DNA of 64,000 nucleotides from Pararhodobacter sp. (GCF_034676545.1 NZ_JAUCBZ010000015.1:837001-901000), one strand, 5' to 3'; positions 15,903-24,799 are shown, counted from the stretch's first letter. The notes: a model not told the origin generated them from the sequence alone. Made by a program: numbers and translations.

Positions 15903-15925
15903 ATGGGGCGGTTGGGCAGATTTCC

Positions 15926-15954
15926 TTGACTCTTTGCCTTGGGGCGCATAGCTG
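15926..15954 (+). promoter_or_regulatory. candidate sigma-70 promoter for ffh
   Basis: TTGACT at 15926-15931 and TAGCTG at 15949-15954 are 17 bases apart. The spacing is ideal and the -35 good; the -10 is only fair. It would give a leader of about 140 bases before the ffh start, in which nothing else is recognised. Confidence 0.4.
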
Positions 15955-16099
15955 ACCTGTGAATTCCCCGGATGCCCCAAGCGTCCGGTCCCATCGCTTG
16001 AGAGCGGGGATCGCCATCCGTCAGCGCGTTGCGCCCACGGGTGCCGTTCTCCGTTGCGCAAAGTGCCGTCGACAACACTACCGTCAGAAAGGTCGTGCC

Positions 16100-17605
16100 A
16101 TGTTCGAGAATCTGTCCGAGCGCCTGGGTGGCGTGTTTGATCGTCTGACCAAGGCGGGTGCGCTGACTGCCGAGGATGTGACCGCGGCGCTGCGCGAAGT
16201 GCGCACCGCGTTGCTGGAGGCGGATGTCTCGCTGCCGGTGGCGCGTGATTTCATCAAGCGCGTGCAGGTCAAGGCGACCGGGGCGGCGGTCACGAAGTCG
16301 ATCACGCCGGGTCAGCAGGTGGTCAAGATCGTCCATGACGAGCTGATTGCCACGCTGCGCGGCGACGAAGACCCCGGCAAGCTGAAGATCGACAATCCGC
16401 CCGCGCCGGTGTTGATGGTCGGTTTGCAGGGTTCGGGCAAGACCACGACCACCGCAAAGCTGGCCCGTCGCCTGAAAGAGCGCGAGCACAAGCGCGTGTT
16501 GATGGCGTCGCTGGACACCAACCGCCCCGCCGCGATGGAGCAATTGGCCATTCTGGGCACTCAGATTGGCGTCGACACCTTGCCAATCATCAAGGGCGAG
16601 AGCGCCGTGCAGATCGCCAAGCGCGCCAAGCAGCAGGCGACCTTGGGCGGCTATGACGTGTATCTGCTGGATACCGCGGGCCGTTTGCACATCGACGAAG
16701 TCTTGATGGACGAGGTTCAGGCCGTCCGCGATGCGGTCAACCCGCGTGAAACCCTGTTGGTGGTCGATGGTCTGACCGGGCAGGATGCGGTCAACGTCGC
16801 CACCGAATTCGAGAGCAAGGTCGGCATCACCGGCGTGGTTCTGACGCGGATGGATGGTGACGGACGCGGCGGTGCGGCGCTCAGTATGCGCGCGGTGACC
16901 GGCAAGCCGATCCGCTTTGTCGGCATGGGCGAGAAAACCGACGCGCTGGAAAGTTTCGAGGCCGAGCGGGTCGCGGGGCGCATTCTGGGCATGGGCGATA
17001 TCGTCGCGCTGGTGGAAAAGGCACAGGTCACGCTGGAGGCGGAGCAGGCCGAGCGCATGATGAAGCGCTTCCAGAAAGGCCAGTTCAACATGAACGACCT
17101 GCGCCAGCAGCTGGATCAGATGCAGAAGATGGGCGGTATGCAGTCGGTCATGGGGATGATGCCGGGCATGGGCAAGATGTCCAAGCAAGCCGAGGCGGCG
17201 GGGCTGGATGACAAGATGCTCAAGCGTCAGGTGGCGCTGATCAACTCGATGACCAAGAAGGAACGCGCCAACCCGGCGCTTTTGCAGGCCAGCCGCAAGA
17301 AACGCATCGCGCAGGGTGCCGGGCTTGAGGTATCCGAACTGAACAAGCTTCTGAAAATGCATCGCCAGATGGCCGATGTGATGAAGAAGATGGGCAAGGG
17401 CGGCATGCTGAAACAGGCCATGAAGGGCATGTTCGGCAAGGGCGGTGCCGATCTGGACGCGATGAAGCAGCAACTGGCTGACCCCGAAGCGATGAAGGCC
17501 GCGCAAACCGCCATGCAGCGTGGCGCCGGGTTGCCGGGCATGCCGGGCATGGGCGGCGGCCTGCCGGGTGGTCTGTCTGGCCTGGGGTTGGGCAAGAAAC
17601 GATGA
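16100..17605 (+). CDS. ffh: signal recognition particle protein Ffh
   Basis: A 501-aa GTPase that binds 4.5S RNA and signal sequences and delivers ribosomes to FtsY at the membrane. N domain MFENLSERLGGVFD; G domain with GLQGSGKTTTTAKLA, LDTAGRLHID and TRMDGDGRGG; methionine-rich M domain from about residue 330 (QKMGGMQSVMGMMPGMG). The C-terminus is a Gly/Pro/Met tail ending in GLGKKR. ATG 16100 is the conserved start. It is coupled by ATGA to the GNAT gene and heads the translation block. Confidence 0.96.
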   Translation: MFENLSERLGGVFDRLTKAGALTAEDVTAALREVRTALLEADVSLPVARDFIKRVQVKATGAAVTKSITPGQQVVKIVHDELIATLRGDEDPGKLKIDNPPAPVLMVGLQGSGKTTTTAKLARRLKEREHKRVLMASLDTNRPAAMEQLAILGTQIGVDTLPIIKGESAVQIAKRAKQQATLGGYDVYLLDTAGRLHIDEVLMDEVQAVRDAVNPRETLLVVDGLTGQDAVNVATEFESKVGITGVVLTRMDGDGRGGAALSMRAVTGKPIRFVGMGEKTDALESFEAERVAGRILGMGDIVALVEKAQVTLEAEQAERMMKRFQKGQFNMNDLRQQLDQMQKMGGMQSVMGMMPGMGKMSKQAEAAGLDDKMLKRQVALINSMTKKERANPALLQASRKKRIAQGAGLEVSELNKLLKMHRQMADVMKKMGKGGMLKQAMKGMFGKGGADLDAMKQQLADPEAMKAAQTAMQRGAGLPGMPGMGGGLPGGLSGLGLGKKR

Positions 17606-18171
17606 CCACGCTCGCCGAACGCTTTGAGGCATTGATCCCGCGTCTGGAAACAGACCGCCTGATCTTGCGCGGCTTTCGGCCCGATGATTTCGACCACTTC
17701 GCCGCTTACAGCGCCAGTGACCGCGCCAAAGGCACCGGCGGCCCGGTCGATCGCAACCTGGCCTGGCGCGGCTTTTGCCACATGACCGGGCATTGGGTGC
17801 ATCGCGGCTACGGGTTTTTCGTGCTGGAAGAAAAGGCGACAGGCAACGCCCTTGGCACCTGTGGCCCCTATTTCCCCGAAGGCTGGCCCGAGCGTGAAAT
17901 CGGCTGGACCCTGTGGCGCGCTGACGCTGAGGGGAAGGGTTATGCCTATGAGGCCGCCTTGGCGGCGCGCGGCTATGCCTATGACATCCTTGGCTGGGAC
18001 ACGGCGATCAGCATGACGCTGGATGGCAACACCCGGTCGGAGCTTCTGGCGCAACGCATGGGCTGCACCCGCGACGGTGGCTTTGTCCACGCCCAGTTCG
18101 GCCCGTCCACGATCTGGCGCCACCCGGCGCGCGCCGATCTGGGTGACGGCGGCATGGAGGCTTATGCATGA
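17602..18171 (+). CDS. GNAT-family N-acetyltransferase (RimJ/RimL type)
   Basis: A 189-aa acetyltransferase. ETDRLILRGFRPDDFDHFA is the N-terminal RimJ-like signature; EIGWTLWRADAEGKGYAYEA holds the core strand and the acetyl-CoA loop, with G-x-G-Y replacing the classical R-G-x-G-x-A. The substrate is unknown; relatives acetylate ribosomal proteins or small amines. It overlaps the ffh stop by four bases. Confidence 0.87.
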   Translation: MTTLAERFEALIPRLETDRLILRGFRPDDFDHFAAYSASDRAKGTGGPVDRNLAWRGFCHMTGHWVHRGYGFFVLEEKATGNALGTCGPYFPEGWPEREIGWTLWRADAEGKGYAYEAALAARGYAYDILGWDTAISMTLDGNTRSELLAQRMGCTRDGGFVHAQFGPSTIWRHPARADLGDGGMEAYA

Positions 18172-18196
18172 CACACCAACCCCGGCGGAGGCCCGC

Positions 18197-18496
18197 ATGA
18201 CCGACGACGTAACAACCCGTGCCGAGCAGCTCTTGGCCGAACATCGCGCAAGCATCGACCGGATTGACGCGATCCTTGTCTATACGCTGGCCGAGCGCTT
18301 CAACCAGACCCAAGCGGTCGGCAAGTTGAAAGCCGAACACGCCTTGCCCCCCTCGGACCCGGCGCGCGAAGCGCGGCAGATCGAGCGGCTGGAATGGTTG
18401 GCCAAAGAGGCCGATCTCGACCCGGAATTTGCCAAGAAATTCCTGAACTTCATCATCTCGGAGGTGATCCGTCACCACGAGAAACTGCAAAGCTGA
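18197..18496 (+). CDS. chorismate mutase, AroQ class
   Basis: A 99-aa all-helical enzyme fitting the AroQ fold that makes prephenate for Phe and Tyr. IDRIDAILVYTLAERFNQTQ supplies the first helix with the usual Arg near the active site, and VGKLKAEHALPPSDPAREAR the Lys and loop. I chose ATG 18197 because GGAGG (18187-18191) precedes it; an in-frame ATG at 18164 would overlap the GNAT stop. Found between ffh and rpsP in many Rhodobacteraceae. Confidence 0.88.
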   Translation: MTDDVTTRAEQLLAEHRASIDRIDAILVYTLAERFNQTQAVGKLKAEHALPPSDPAREARQIERLEWLAKEADLDPEFAKKFLNFIISEVIRHHEKLQS

Positions 18497-18506
18497 CATT
18501 AGAATT

Positions 18507-18528
18507 GGCGACCCCGGTTTGGGGCGCC
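18507..18528 (+). other. stem-loop in rpsP leader
   Basis: GGCG-A-CCCC (18507-18515) pairs with GGGG-CGCC (18521-18528) around GGTTT. It starts 11 bases after the chorismate mutase stop and ends 27 bases before rpsP. No T-run follows, so it is more likely an mRNA processing or regulatory structure than a terminator. Confidence 0.5.
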
Positions 18529-18555
18529 TGTAAGCCAAACCAAGGAGAAATCATC

Positions 18556-18915
18556 ATGGCTACCAAAATCCGTCTGGCCCGTGGCGGCTCGAAAAAGCGT
18601 CCGTTCTACGCCATTGTCGTCACCGACAGCCGTATGCCGCGCGACGGCCGTTTTCTGGAGAAGGTGGGCACCTATAACCCGCTGTTGGCCAAGGACGCCG
18701 AAGATCGCGTGAAAATGGACCTCGAGCGCATTCAGGCATGGCTCGGCAAGGGCGCGCAGCCGACCGACCGCGTGATCCGTTTCCTCGAAGCGGCTGGCGT
18801 TCGTCCCAAGGCCGAGCGCAACAACGCCAAGAAAGGCACGCCCGGCAAAAAAGCTGTCGCCCGTGCCAAAGAGCGCGCAGACAAAGCAGCGGCGCCAGCC
18901 GAGTCGGCGGAATAA
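18556..18915 (+). CDS. rpsP: 30S ribosomal protein S16
   Basis: A 119-aa protein with the S16 signature at the start (KIRLARGGSKKRPFYAIVV, then DSRMPRDGRFLEKVGTYNP). The first ~80 residues are the conserved core; the Ala/Lys-rich C-terminal extension is common in alphaproteobacteria. AAGGAG precedes ATG 18556. S16 is needed for 30S assembly, and RimM, encoded two genes on, is also an assembly factor. Confidence 0.97.
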   Translation: MATKIRLARGGSKKRPFYAIVVTDSRMPRDGRFLEKVGTYNPLLAKDAEDRVKMDLERIQAWLGKGAQPTDRVIRFLEAAGVRPKAERNNAKKGTPGKKAVARAKERADKAAAPAESAE

Positions 18916-19042
18916 GATTGGATCTGGGGGGCGGCGTGCCCCCCTTTTCGCCTGGCCTCGGCCCAGGCTTGCGCGGCCGCTGACGTCAACGCGCTGAAAC
19001 CGGGCCTTGCGCCGCAGTTTGGTGTCGAAATAGGGCGGTGTC

Positions 19043-19198
19043 ATGTTTATCCTCATCTGTGTCTTGATCGCGGCGGTGATCCTTCTGACCGGGGGATTGC
19101 GGCTGACGGCGCGTGTGTTGGTCGCCGGCCTTCTGGGGGTTTTGGTCCTGCTTGCGGCGGTGTATGCGCTGGGGCTCTGGCAGTACCCGGTGGTATAG
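19043..19198 (+). CDS. 51-aa hydrophobic peptide between rpsP and rimM
   Basis: ATG 19043 opens a 51-codon frame ending in TAG. The peptide (MFILICVLIAAVILLTGG at the start) has two hydrophobic stretches split by RLTAR, so it could be a hairpin of two membrane helices. The start has GGGCGG about 6 bases upstream. Its position in a cotranscribed translation block and good codon use support a real gene, but no family is recognised. Confidence 0.55.
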   Translation: MFILICVLIAAVILLTGGLRLTARVLVAGLLGVLVLLAAVYALGLWQYPVV

Positions 19199-19235
19199 GG
19201 CGGGCCGGGGGTGATGACGGAAACAGGAGTGTTCT

Positions 19236-19739
19236 ATGTCTGACCGCGTTTGCGTAGGGGCCATTGCCGGGGCGTTCGGTGTCCGCGGTGAGGTGCGGCT
19301 GAAAAGCTTCTGTGCCGAGGCCGAGGCGATCGGCCAGTATGGCCCGCTTTACTCCGAGGACGGCACCCGCTCCTTCACCATCTCGCTGGGCAAGCCGATT
19401 CCCAACGGGTTCTCGGCGCGTTTGGGCGGCGTGAGCGACCGCGATCAGGCCGAGGCTCTGCGCGGCCTGCGCCTCTATGCCGACCGCAGCAAGCTGCCCG
19501 CCTTGCCCGACGATGAATATTACCACGCCGACCTGATCGGCCTGACCGTGCTGGATACCGGCGGCGCCGAATTGGGCCGGGTCAGTTCCGTGCAGAACCA
19601 CGGCGCGGGCGACCTGCTGGAAATCCAGCGTCCCGGCAAGGGCAGCGCGCTGTTGCCCTTCACCCTGGCCGTCGTGCCGACCGTCGATCTGGCGAGCGGC
19701 CGCATCATCGCCGACCCGCCCGAGGGGCTGCTGGAATGA
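19236..19739 (+). CDS. rimM: 16S rRNA processing protein RimM
   Basis: A 167-aa ribosome maturation factor for the 30S head. The N-terminal RimM domain starts VCVGAIAGAFGVRGEVRLKS; the PRC-barrel part contains DDEYYHADLIGLTV and the C-terminal end ALLPFTLAVVPTVDLASG. Overlap with trmD is four bases. Length is normal. Confidence 0.95.
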   Translation: MSDRVCVGAIAGAFGVRGEVRLKSFCAEAEAIGQYGPLYSEDGTRSFTISLGKPIPNGFSARLGGVSDRDQAEALRGLRLYADRSKLPALPDDEYYHADLIGLTVLDTGGAELGRVSSVQNHGAGDLLEIQRPGKGSALLPFTLAVVPTVDLASGRIIADPPEGLLE

Positions 19740-20554
19740 GCGACGACACGCCGCCTGAGGCCCCAAGACGCTCGCATGGCCGCGTCGCCATCAACCTCTC
19801 GCGCCAGCCCAGCGACCTGATGGCCGGCCCGCCGCGCCTCAAGGGGGCCTGGACCGCCAAGGTCATCACCCTGTTTCCCGAGGTGTTCCCCGGCGTCCTC
19901 GGTGCGTCGCTGACCGGCAAGGCGCTGGACTCGGGGCACTGGGCGCTGCAACCCATCGACCTGCGCCCGTTTGGCGAGGGCAAGCACCGCAATGTTGATG
20001 ACACGCCCGCAGGCGGCGGCGCGGGCATGGTGCTGCGCGCCGATGTGTTGTCACGCGCGCTCGATCACGCCGCCACCGACACGCCAGACCGCGCCCGCTG
20101 GCCGGTGATCTACCTGTCGCCGCGCGGTCGCCCCTTTGATCAGGCCACCGCCCGCCGCCTCGCCAAGGCGGACGGCGTGACCCTGCTTTGCGGTCGCTTC
20201 GAGGGGGTCGATGAGCGCGTGCTGCAAGACTACGATATCGAGGAAATCAGCCTTGGCGACTTCGTGATGACCGGCGGCGAGATCGCCGCGCAGGCTCTGA
20301 TCGACGCCACGGTGCGCCTGTTGCCGGGCGTTCTGGGCAACGCCGACTCCGCGGTCGAGGAAAGCTTTTCCCACGGCTTGCTGGAGCACCCGCAATACAC
20401 CCGCCCCGCCGAATGGCGCGGCCATGCGATCCCCCCCGTTCTGCAATCGGGCAACCATGCCGAGATCGCCAAATGGCGGCGGGCGCAATCCGAGGCTCTG
20501 ACGCAACACCGTCGCCCGGACCTGTGGGCCGCGCATCTGAAAACCAAACCCTAG
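19736..20554 (+). CDS. trmD: tRNA (guanine37-N1)-methyltransferase
   Basis: A 272-aa SPOUT-class SAM enzyme that methylates G37 of tRNAs and prevents +1 frameshifting. KVITLFPEVFPGVLGASL starts the core, and YLSPRGRPF, LLCGRFEGVDERVL and EISLGDFVMTGGE form the trefoil-knot SAM site. The ~37-residue N-terminal extension (to about GPPRLKGAW) is unlike the E. coli protein, and an internal start is not obvious. Its TAG stop shares the palindrome CTAG with the stop of the opposite gene. Confidence 0.95.
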   Translation: MSDDTPPEAPRRSHGRVAINLSRQPSDLMAGPPRLKGAWTAKVITLFPEVFPGVLGASLTGKALDSGHWALQPIDLRPFGEGKHRNVDDTPAGGGAGMVLRADVLSRALDHAATDTPDRARWPVIYLSPRGRPFDQATARRLAKADGVTLLCGRFEGVDERVLQDYDIEEISLGDFVMTGGEIAAQALIDATVRLLPGVLGNADSAVEESFSHGLLEHPQYTRPAEWRGHAIPPVLQSGNHAEIAKWRRAQSEALTQHRRPDLWAAHLKTKP

Positions 20555-21285
20555 CCGCGCAGCAGCGGTGTCACCAGCCAAAGCCCGGCGATCAACACCG
20601 GCTGATGGATCAGGTAAATCCACAGGCTGTGCCGCCCCGCCCAGGCCAAGCCGCGACCCAGCGCGCCGGGGCGCAGCGTAAGCCCGGACAGCTTGGCCGC
20701 CCACAGCCGCGCCGCCGCCATGCCCAGCAGGAACGGCCCGAACCACGGGAAAATCGGCTCAAGGTCCATGCTCAGGGGGGCGGCGCTGGCAAAGCCGATC
20801 CACGCCAGCGTGCGCGGGTTGAACAGATCGAAGCTGATCAGATAGGGCAGCGCCCAAACGCCCGCGCCCAGGACCACAAGCGCCCAGGCCGGAACCCGCA
20901 GAAACGCCAGCCCCAGCACGCGGCTGACGGCGATGATATGCAGGATGCCAAAGAAAATCCACATCTCCGGCATGGCAAGATAGGTCGCCACACTGACCGC
21001 CAGCGCCGCCACCGCGACCAGCGCCGTGCCGCGCCGAAAGCTGCGCCAGCGGATGCCCGCGCCATGCGCAAGGATCATGCTGACCCCGGCCAGAAACACG
21101 AAACTGCCCGCCACCAGCCGCGCAAACCCCATCCAGCCCGGCCGCAGGATGTTGCCCGGCGCGACCCAGCCAAAGATCTCCAGATCCAGCGTGAAGTGAA
21201 ACACCACCATGCCGATCAGCGCCACGCCGCGCGCGATATCAATGCTGGGCAGGCGTTCGCTTTGGCGCATCACAGGGCTTTGCAT
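20551..21285 (-). CDS. DUF1624-like heparan-alpha-glucosaminide N-acetyltransferase family membrane protein
   Basis: A 244-aa protein with about seven hydrophobic segments. SIDIARGVALIGMVVFHFTLDL at the start and AGRHSLWIYLIHQPVLI near the end are the signatures of the DUF1624/HGSNAT-like acyltransferase family, which passes acyl groups across membranes. The acceptor is unknown. ATG 21285 has GAGGAC upstream. It lies 21 bases after the acr3 gene on the same strand. Confidence 0.82.
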   Translation of the reverse strand: MQSPVMRQSERLPSIDIARGVALIGMVVFHFTLDLEIFGWVAPGNILRPGWMGFARLVAGSFVFLAGVSMILAHGAGIRWRSFRRGTALVAVAALAVSVATYLAMPEMWIFFGILHIIAVSRVLGLAFLRVPAWALVVLGAGVWALPYLISFDLFNPRTLAWIGFASAAPLSMDLEPIFPWFGPFLLGMAAARLWAAKLSGLTLRPGALGRGLAWAGRHSLWIYLIHQPVLIAGLWLVTPLLRG

Positions 21286-21306
21286 CAGAGTCCTCGGGTT
21301 ACGGGG

Positions 21307-22317
21307 TCATGCGGGAAACCGCGCGCGTGTGCGGTTGGCAAAGGCCACCAGAGACAGCATGACCGGCACCTCGACCAGCACGCCGACAACCGTGGCCAGC
21401 GCCGCGCCAGAGTGCAGGCCAAACAGGCTGATGGCCACCGCCACCGCCAGTTCAAAGAAATTCGACGTGCCGATCAGCGCGCAGGGGGCGGCAATGCGAT
21501 GCGGCACCTTCAGCGCAAAGGCCGCCGCATAGGCAAGCGCGAAAATGCCATAGCTTTGCAACAATATCGGCACCGCGATCAGCACGATGACAAACGGGTC
21601 CGAGACGATCACATGCCCCTGCAAGCCGAACAGGATCACCACCGTCGCGATCAGCCCGATGATCGAAAACGGCTTTGCCCGTGCCTGAAATGCCTCGATC
21701 GCCGCCGAGGTCCGCAGCATCTTGCGGGTGACAAGCCCGGCGGCCAAGGGCAGCGCGATGAACAGCGCCACCGACAGCACCAGCGTTTCCCACGGCACGG
21801 AAATATCGGTAACGCCCAGCAGCAGCGCGACAATCGGCGCAAAGGCGATGACCATGATCAGGTCGTTCACCGAGACTTGCAGCAGGGTATAGGTCTCGTC
21901 GCCGCGCGTCAGTTGCGACCAGACAAAGACCATGGCCGTGCAGGGGGCCGCGCCCAGCAAGATCAGCCCGGCGATGTATTGCGACGCATCCTCGGGCTGA
22001 ATCCAGGGGGCAAAGACGTATTGGAAAAAGATCACCGCCAGCGCCGCCATGGTGAATGGTTTGATCAGCCAGTTCACCACCAGCGTGATCAGCAAGCCGC
22101 GCGGTTGGCGGGCCACATCGCGCAACGAGCCGGGATCGACGCCGACCATCATCGGATAGACCATGGCCCAGATCAGCACCGCGACCACCAGATTGACGCT
22201 GGCAAACTCGGCCGCCGCCGTCGCCGCCACCAGCCCCGGCGCAAGCGTGCCCAGAACCAGACCGGCGACCATCGCCAGCGCGATCCACAGGGACAGGTAT
22301 TTCTCGAAGATGCTCAT
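21307..22317 (-). CDS. acr3: ACR3-family arsenite efflux transporter
   Basis: A 336-aa membrane protein with about ten helices. It starts IFEKYLSLWIALAM, has the conserved Cys helix GAAPCTAMVFVWSQLTRGD and the ALIGTSNFFELAVAVAIS segment near the end, all typical of Acr3, which exports arsenite by proton antiport. No arsR or arsC is adjacent, which is unusual for a resistance operon and leaves regulation open. ATG 22317 is the first start giving family sequence. Confidence 0.9.
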   Translation of the reverse strand: MSIFEKYLSLWIALAMVAGLVLGTLAPGLVAATAAAEFASVNLVVAVLIWAMVYPMMVGVDPGSLRDVARQPRGLLITLVVNWLIKPFTMAALAVIFFQYVFAPWIQPEDASQYIAGLILLGAAPCTAMVFVWSQLTRGDETYTLLQVSVNDLIMVIAFAPIVALLLGVTDISVPWETLVLSVALFIALPLAAGLVTRKMLRTSAAIEAFQARAKPFSIIGLIATVVILFGLQGHVIVSDPFVIVLIAVPILLQSYGIFALAYAAAFALKVPHRIAAPCALIGTSNFFELAVAVAISLFGLHSGAALATVVGVLVEVPVMLSLVAFANRTRARFPA

Positions 22318-22817
22318 GGGTGCGGGCCGTTTCCTGTGATCGGGTGGTTGCCGCATCAGACAAAGTCTCGCCGCGCTTGGCAACCGCAATACGACAGGCG
22401 TCTCTGGGCCGGGCATCTCTCGCGCTTTTTGTGACGGCTGATGCCGCTGTTTTTTAGGCGTCGGTCCGTGGGGAATGCTAAGATTTCGTAAACGCTGCAC
22501 GCCAAGCCCTTGATTTTGCGTGTCTCTCACTGTGTCCCCCGGTGGGACATCACGCTGTCCCCCGCCTCGCCGATTCGCTTGACCCGCCCCCATTCGCCCC
22601 CTATACCGCGCCAGTCTGGGGCCGGAATCGGCCACCGGGCCTGTTCCTGCGTGGCCCCATCTTCTTCGATGGAACCCGGACCCCGCAGGGTCATGAAAAC
22701 GCAAGGACGACCTTATCTCTGGCGGGCTGTTTTGACGGGACCCGATAGAAGACACAGAGCTCTTGGGCGGCACACAATTCACGGAACAACCGTGACAGAT
22801 GATAGGAGTAGATCAGA
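22318..22817. other. 500-base gap between acr3 and rplS
   Basis: No protein is supported here. It contains the divergent promoters: the right half holds a strong sigma-70 candidate and a leader for rplS. A short GC stem followed by TTTTTT lies near 22440-22456, of unknown meaning; I see no RNA that I can name. Confidence 0.5.
22579..22607 (+). promoter_or_regulatory. sigma-70 promoter for rplS-rpmE
   Basis: TTGACC at 22579-22584 and TATACC at 22602-22607 have a 17-base spacer. Transcription would start near 22614, leaving a leader of about 200 bases before rplS, long enough for a structured r-protein leader with stems such as GACCC/GGGTC around 22680. Confidence 0.6.
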
Positions 22818-23198
22818 ATGAACCTGATCGCACAGATCGAAGCCGAGCAAATCGCTGCTCTGGCCAAAGAGATCCCGGATTTCAAAGCCGGCGACACCAT
22901 CCGCGTCGGCTATAAAGTGACCGAGGGCACCCGCTCGCGCGTTCAGATGTTTGAAGGCGTCTGCATCAGCCGCCGCAACGGCGCCGGCATCGCCGGTTCG
23001 TTCACCGTGCGCAAGATTTCGTTCGGCGAAGGCGTGGAGCGGATGTTCCCGCTCTATTCGACCAACATCGACAGCATCACCGTGGTCCGCCGCGGCCGTG
23101 TCCGTCGCGCCAAGCTGTACTACCTGCGCGATCGTCGCGGCAAGTCGGCTCGTATCGCTGAACAATCCAACTACCGCGCACCAAGCGCCGCCGAGTAA
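22818..23198 (+). CDS. rplS: 50S ribosomal protein L19
   Basis: A 126-aa protein with the L19 pattern: FKAGDTIRVGYKVTEG, VQMFEGVCISRR, TVRKISFGEGVERMFPLYS and RRGRVRRAKLYYLRDRRGK. It lies at the 30S-50S interface. ATAGGAG precedes ATG. In many relatives it follows trmD directly; here two minus-strand genes intervene and it has its own promoter. Confidence 0.97.
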   Translation: MNLIAQIEAEQIAALAKEIPDFKAGDTIRVGYKVTEGTRSRVQMFEGVCISRRNGAGIAGSFTVRKISFGEGVERMFPLYSTNIDSITVVRRGRVRRAKLYYLRDRRGKSARIAEQSNYRAPSAAE

Positions 23199-23209
23199 GG
23201 AGCCCGACC

Positions 23210-23431
23210 ATGAAAGACGCGATTCATCCCGAATACCACACGATCAACGTCAAGCTGGTCGACGGCACCGTCGTGCAGATGCGTTCGACCTGGGGCGCCG
23301 AAGGCGACTCGATGGCGCTGGACATCGACCCCAGCGTGCACCCGGCCTGGACCGGCGGCACCTCGCGCTTGATGGACACCGGCGGCCGTGTGTCGAAGTT
23401 CAAGAGCAAATACGCCGGTCTGGGTTTCTGA
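23210..23431 (+). CDS. rpmE: 50S ribosomal protein L31
   Basis: A 73-aa protein starting MKDAIHPEYHTINVKLVDG with the C-terminal DTGGRVSKFKSKYAG. There are no cysteines, so it is the zinc-independent (C-minus) form. It starts 12 bases after rplS with GGAG upstream, and a terminator follows. Confidence 0.95.
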   Translation: MKDAIHPEYHTINVKLVDGTVVQMRSTWGAEGDSMALDIDPSVHPAWTGGTSRLMDTGGRVSKFKSKYAGLGF

Positions 23432-23453
23432 TCCAAGACGTCTGGCAATTTGG

Positions 23454-23487
23454 AACGCCGCTACACTCGTAGCGGCGTTTTGAATTT
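23454..23487 (+). terminator. Rho-independent terminator after rpmE
   Basis: AACGCCGCTAC (23454-23464) and GTAGCGGCGTT (23469-23479) are perfect complements with a four-base loop, followed by TTGAATTTT. Confidence 0.9.
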
Positions 23488-23531
23488 TACGAACCCTGTG
23501 TCATAGTCCCGGCTTTTCACGAGGCCTGTTC

Positions 23532-24713
23532 ATGTTGCTGGAACTGGCGATTTTGCTGGCGACGATCGGCACCGGCGCCGTGCTTGCTGTGCCGCGTCTG
23601 CGCAAAGCGGTGGTCTGGCGCGCGATCATCACCCCGTTGGCGTCAATCATCGGCTCGGGCTTCCTGGTCCTGGGGCCGCTGTTGAACCATGCATTCGGCT
23701 GGTTCGCCCCGTTGGCGATGATCCTGCTCTGCGCGGTTTCCTGGGGGGTCGGTGCCGCCATCCGTGACAACATTGCAGCCTTCGGGGATAAGGGTGTGCC
23801 GCATGGCCGGGCCGAAACCCTGGCCTCGGCGCTGCTGGGCTTTGCCTATATCATTTCGGTCGCCTACTACCTCAACCTGCTCGGTGCATTTGCCTTGTCG
23901 CTGACACCGCTGACGGAACCCGTCTATGGCCGGATATTGGCGACGGCGGTCTATCTCGTCATCCTGGGTGTGGGTTGGACTCGGGGGTTTGCCCTGCTGG
24001 AATCCATGGAATACGGCTCGGTTGCGTTGAAGCTGTCGATCATCGCCGGGTTGCTGGTGGCGCTGGGCATCTATCTTGCGCAAACGCTCAACGCCGGGAC
24101 TGTGGTTGTCGCGCCTGCGCAAATCACGGGTTGGACGGGGATCACGCTGGGCTTCGGGATGATCGTCACCGTGCAGGGTTTTGAGACCTCGCGCTATCTG
24201 GGACACACCTATGACGCTGAAACGCGCATACGGTCGATGCGGCTGGCGCAGATCATCTCGGCGGCAATCTACCTTATTTACATTGTATTTATTGCCTACA
24301 GCTTTCAGCCCGATGCGGTTGATCTGTCGGAAACGGCCATTGTTGATATGATGGGGATCATTTCTCCGATCTTGCCGGTGTTGCTGGTTGCGGCGGCCTT
24401 GGCGGCGCAGTTTTCGGCAGCCGTGGCCGATACCAATGGGTCGGGCGGATTGATCACCGAACTCAGCCGAAACCGCCTGAAGCCCAAACAGGCCTATGCG
24501 GTCACGGTGGGTTTAGGGCTGGTGATCACCTGGACGGCCGATGTGTTTCAGATCATCTCGTATGCGTCGCGTGCATTTGCCGCCTATTATGCCGTGCAAG
24601 CCGGTATCGCGGCGGTGCGAAACTGGCCGACCCACAAATTGCGCGCCGGGATCTTTGCGGGCTTTTCGGGCTTGGGGCTGATGATCGTCATGTTTGGCAC
24701 CGCGATCGAATAA
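23532..24713 (+). CDS. APC-superfamily-like permease
   Basis: A 393-aa inner-membrane protein with about eleven hydrophobic segments. ITPLASIIGSGFLVLGPLL near residue 37 resembles the first unwound helix of amino-acid/polyamine/organocation transporters, and GFGMIVTVQGFETSRYLG near 210 the sixth. The substrate cannot be told; the protein is shorter than most APC carriers. It stands alone, with a GAGGCC-type ribosome site. Confidence 0.7.
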   Translation: MLLELAILLATIGTGAVLAVPRLRKAVVWRAIITPLASIIGSGFLVLGPLLNHAFGWFAPLAMILLCAVSWGVGAAIRDNIAAFGDKGVPHGRAETLASALLGFAYIISVAYYLNLLGAFALSLTPLTEPVYGRILATAVYLVILGVGWTRGFALLESMEYGSVALKLSIIAGLLVALGIYLAQTLNAGTVVVAPAQITGWTGITLGFGMIVTVQGFETSRYLGHTYDAETRIRSMRLAQIISAAIYLIYIVFIAYSFQPDAVDLSETAIVDMMGIISPILPVLLVAAALAAQFSAAVADTNGSGGLITELSRNRLKPKQAYAVTVGLGLVITWTADVFQIISYASRAFAAYYAVQAGIAAVRNWPTHKLRAGIFAGFSGLGLMIVMFGTAIE

Positions 24714-24799
24714 GTTGGTGCGTCGGCGCTTCCCTCTGGCGGGCGCGCACCCTATTGTCGGCGCGCGCAGGTTTGGCGCAGAACAATCAGGAAGAGTTT

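Noticed and set aside
20413..22434. 673-codon plus-strand open frame opposite the DUF1624-like and acr3 genes
   Set aside because: Composition is dominated by R/Q/H/D, as in antisense of membrane proteins; no ribosome site.
24717..24755. degenerate copy of the REP palindrome
   Set aside because: Only the outer GGTGCG and CGCACC match; too weak to list as a copy.
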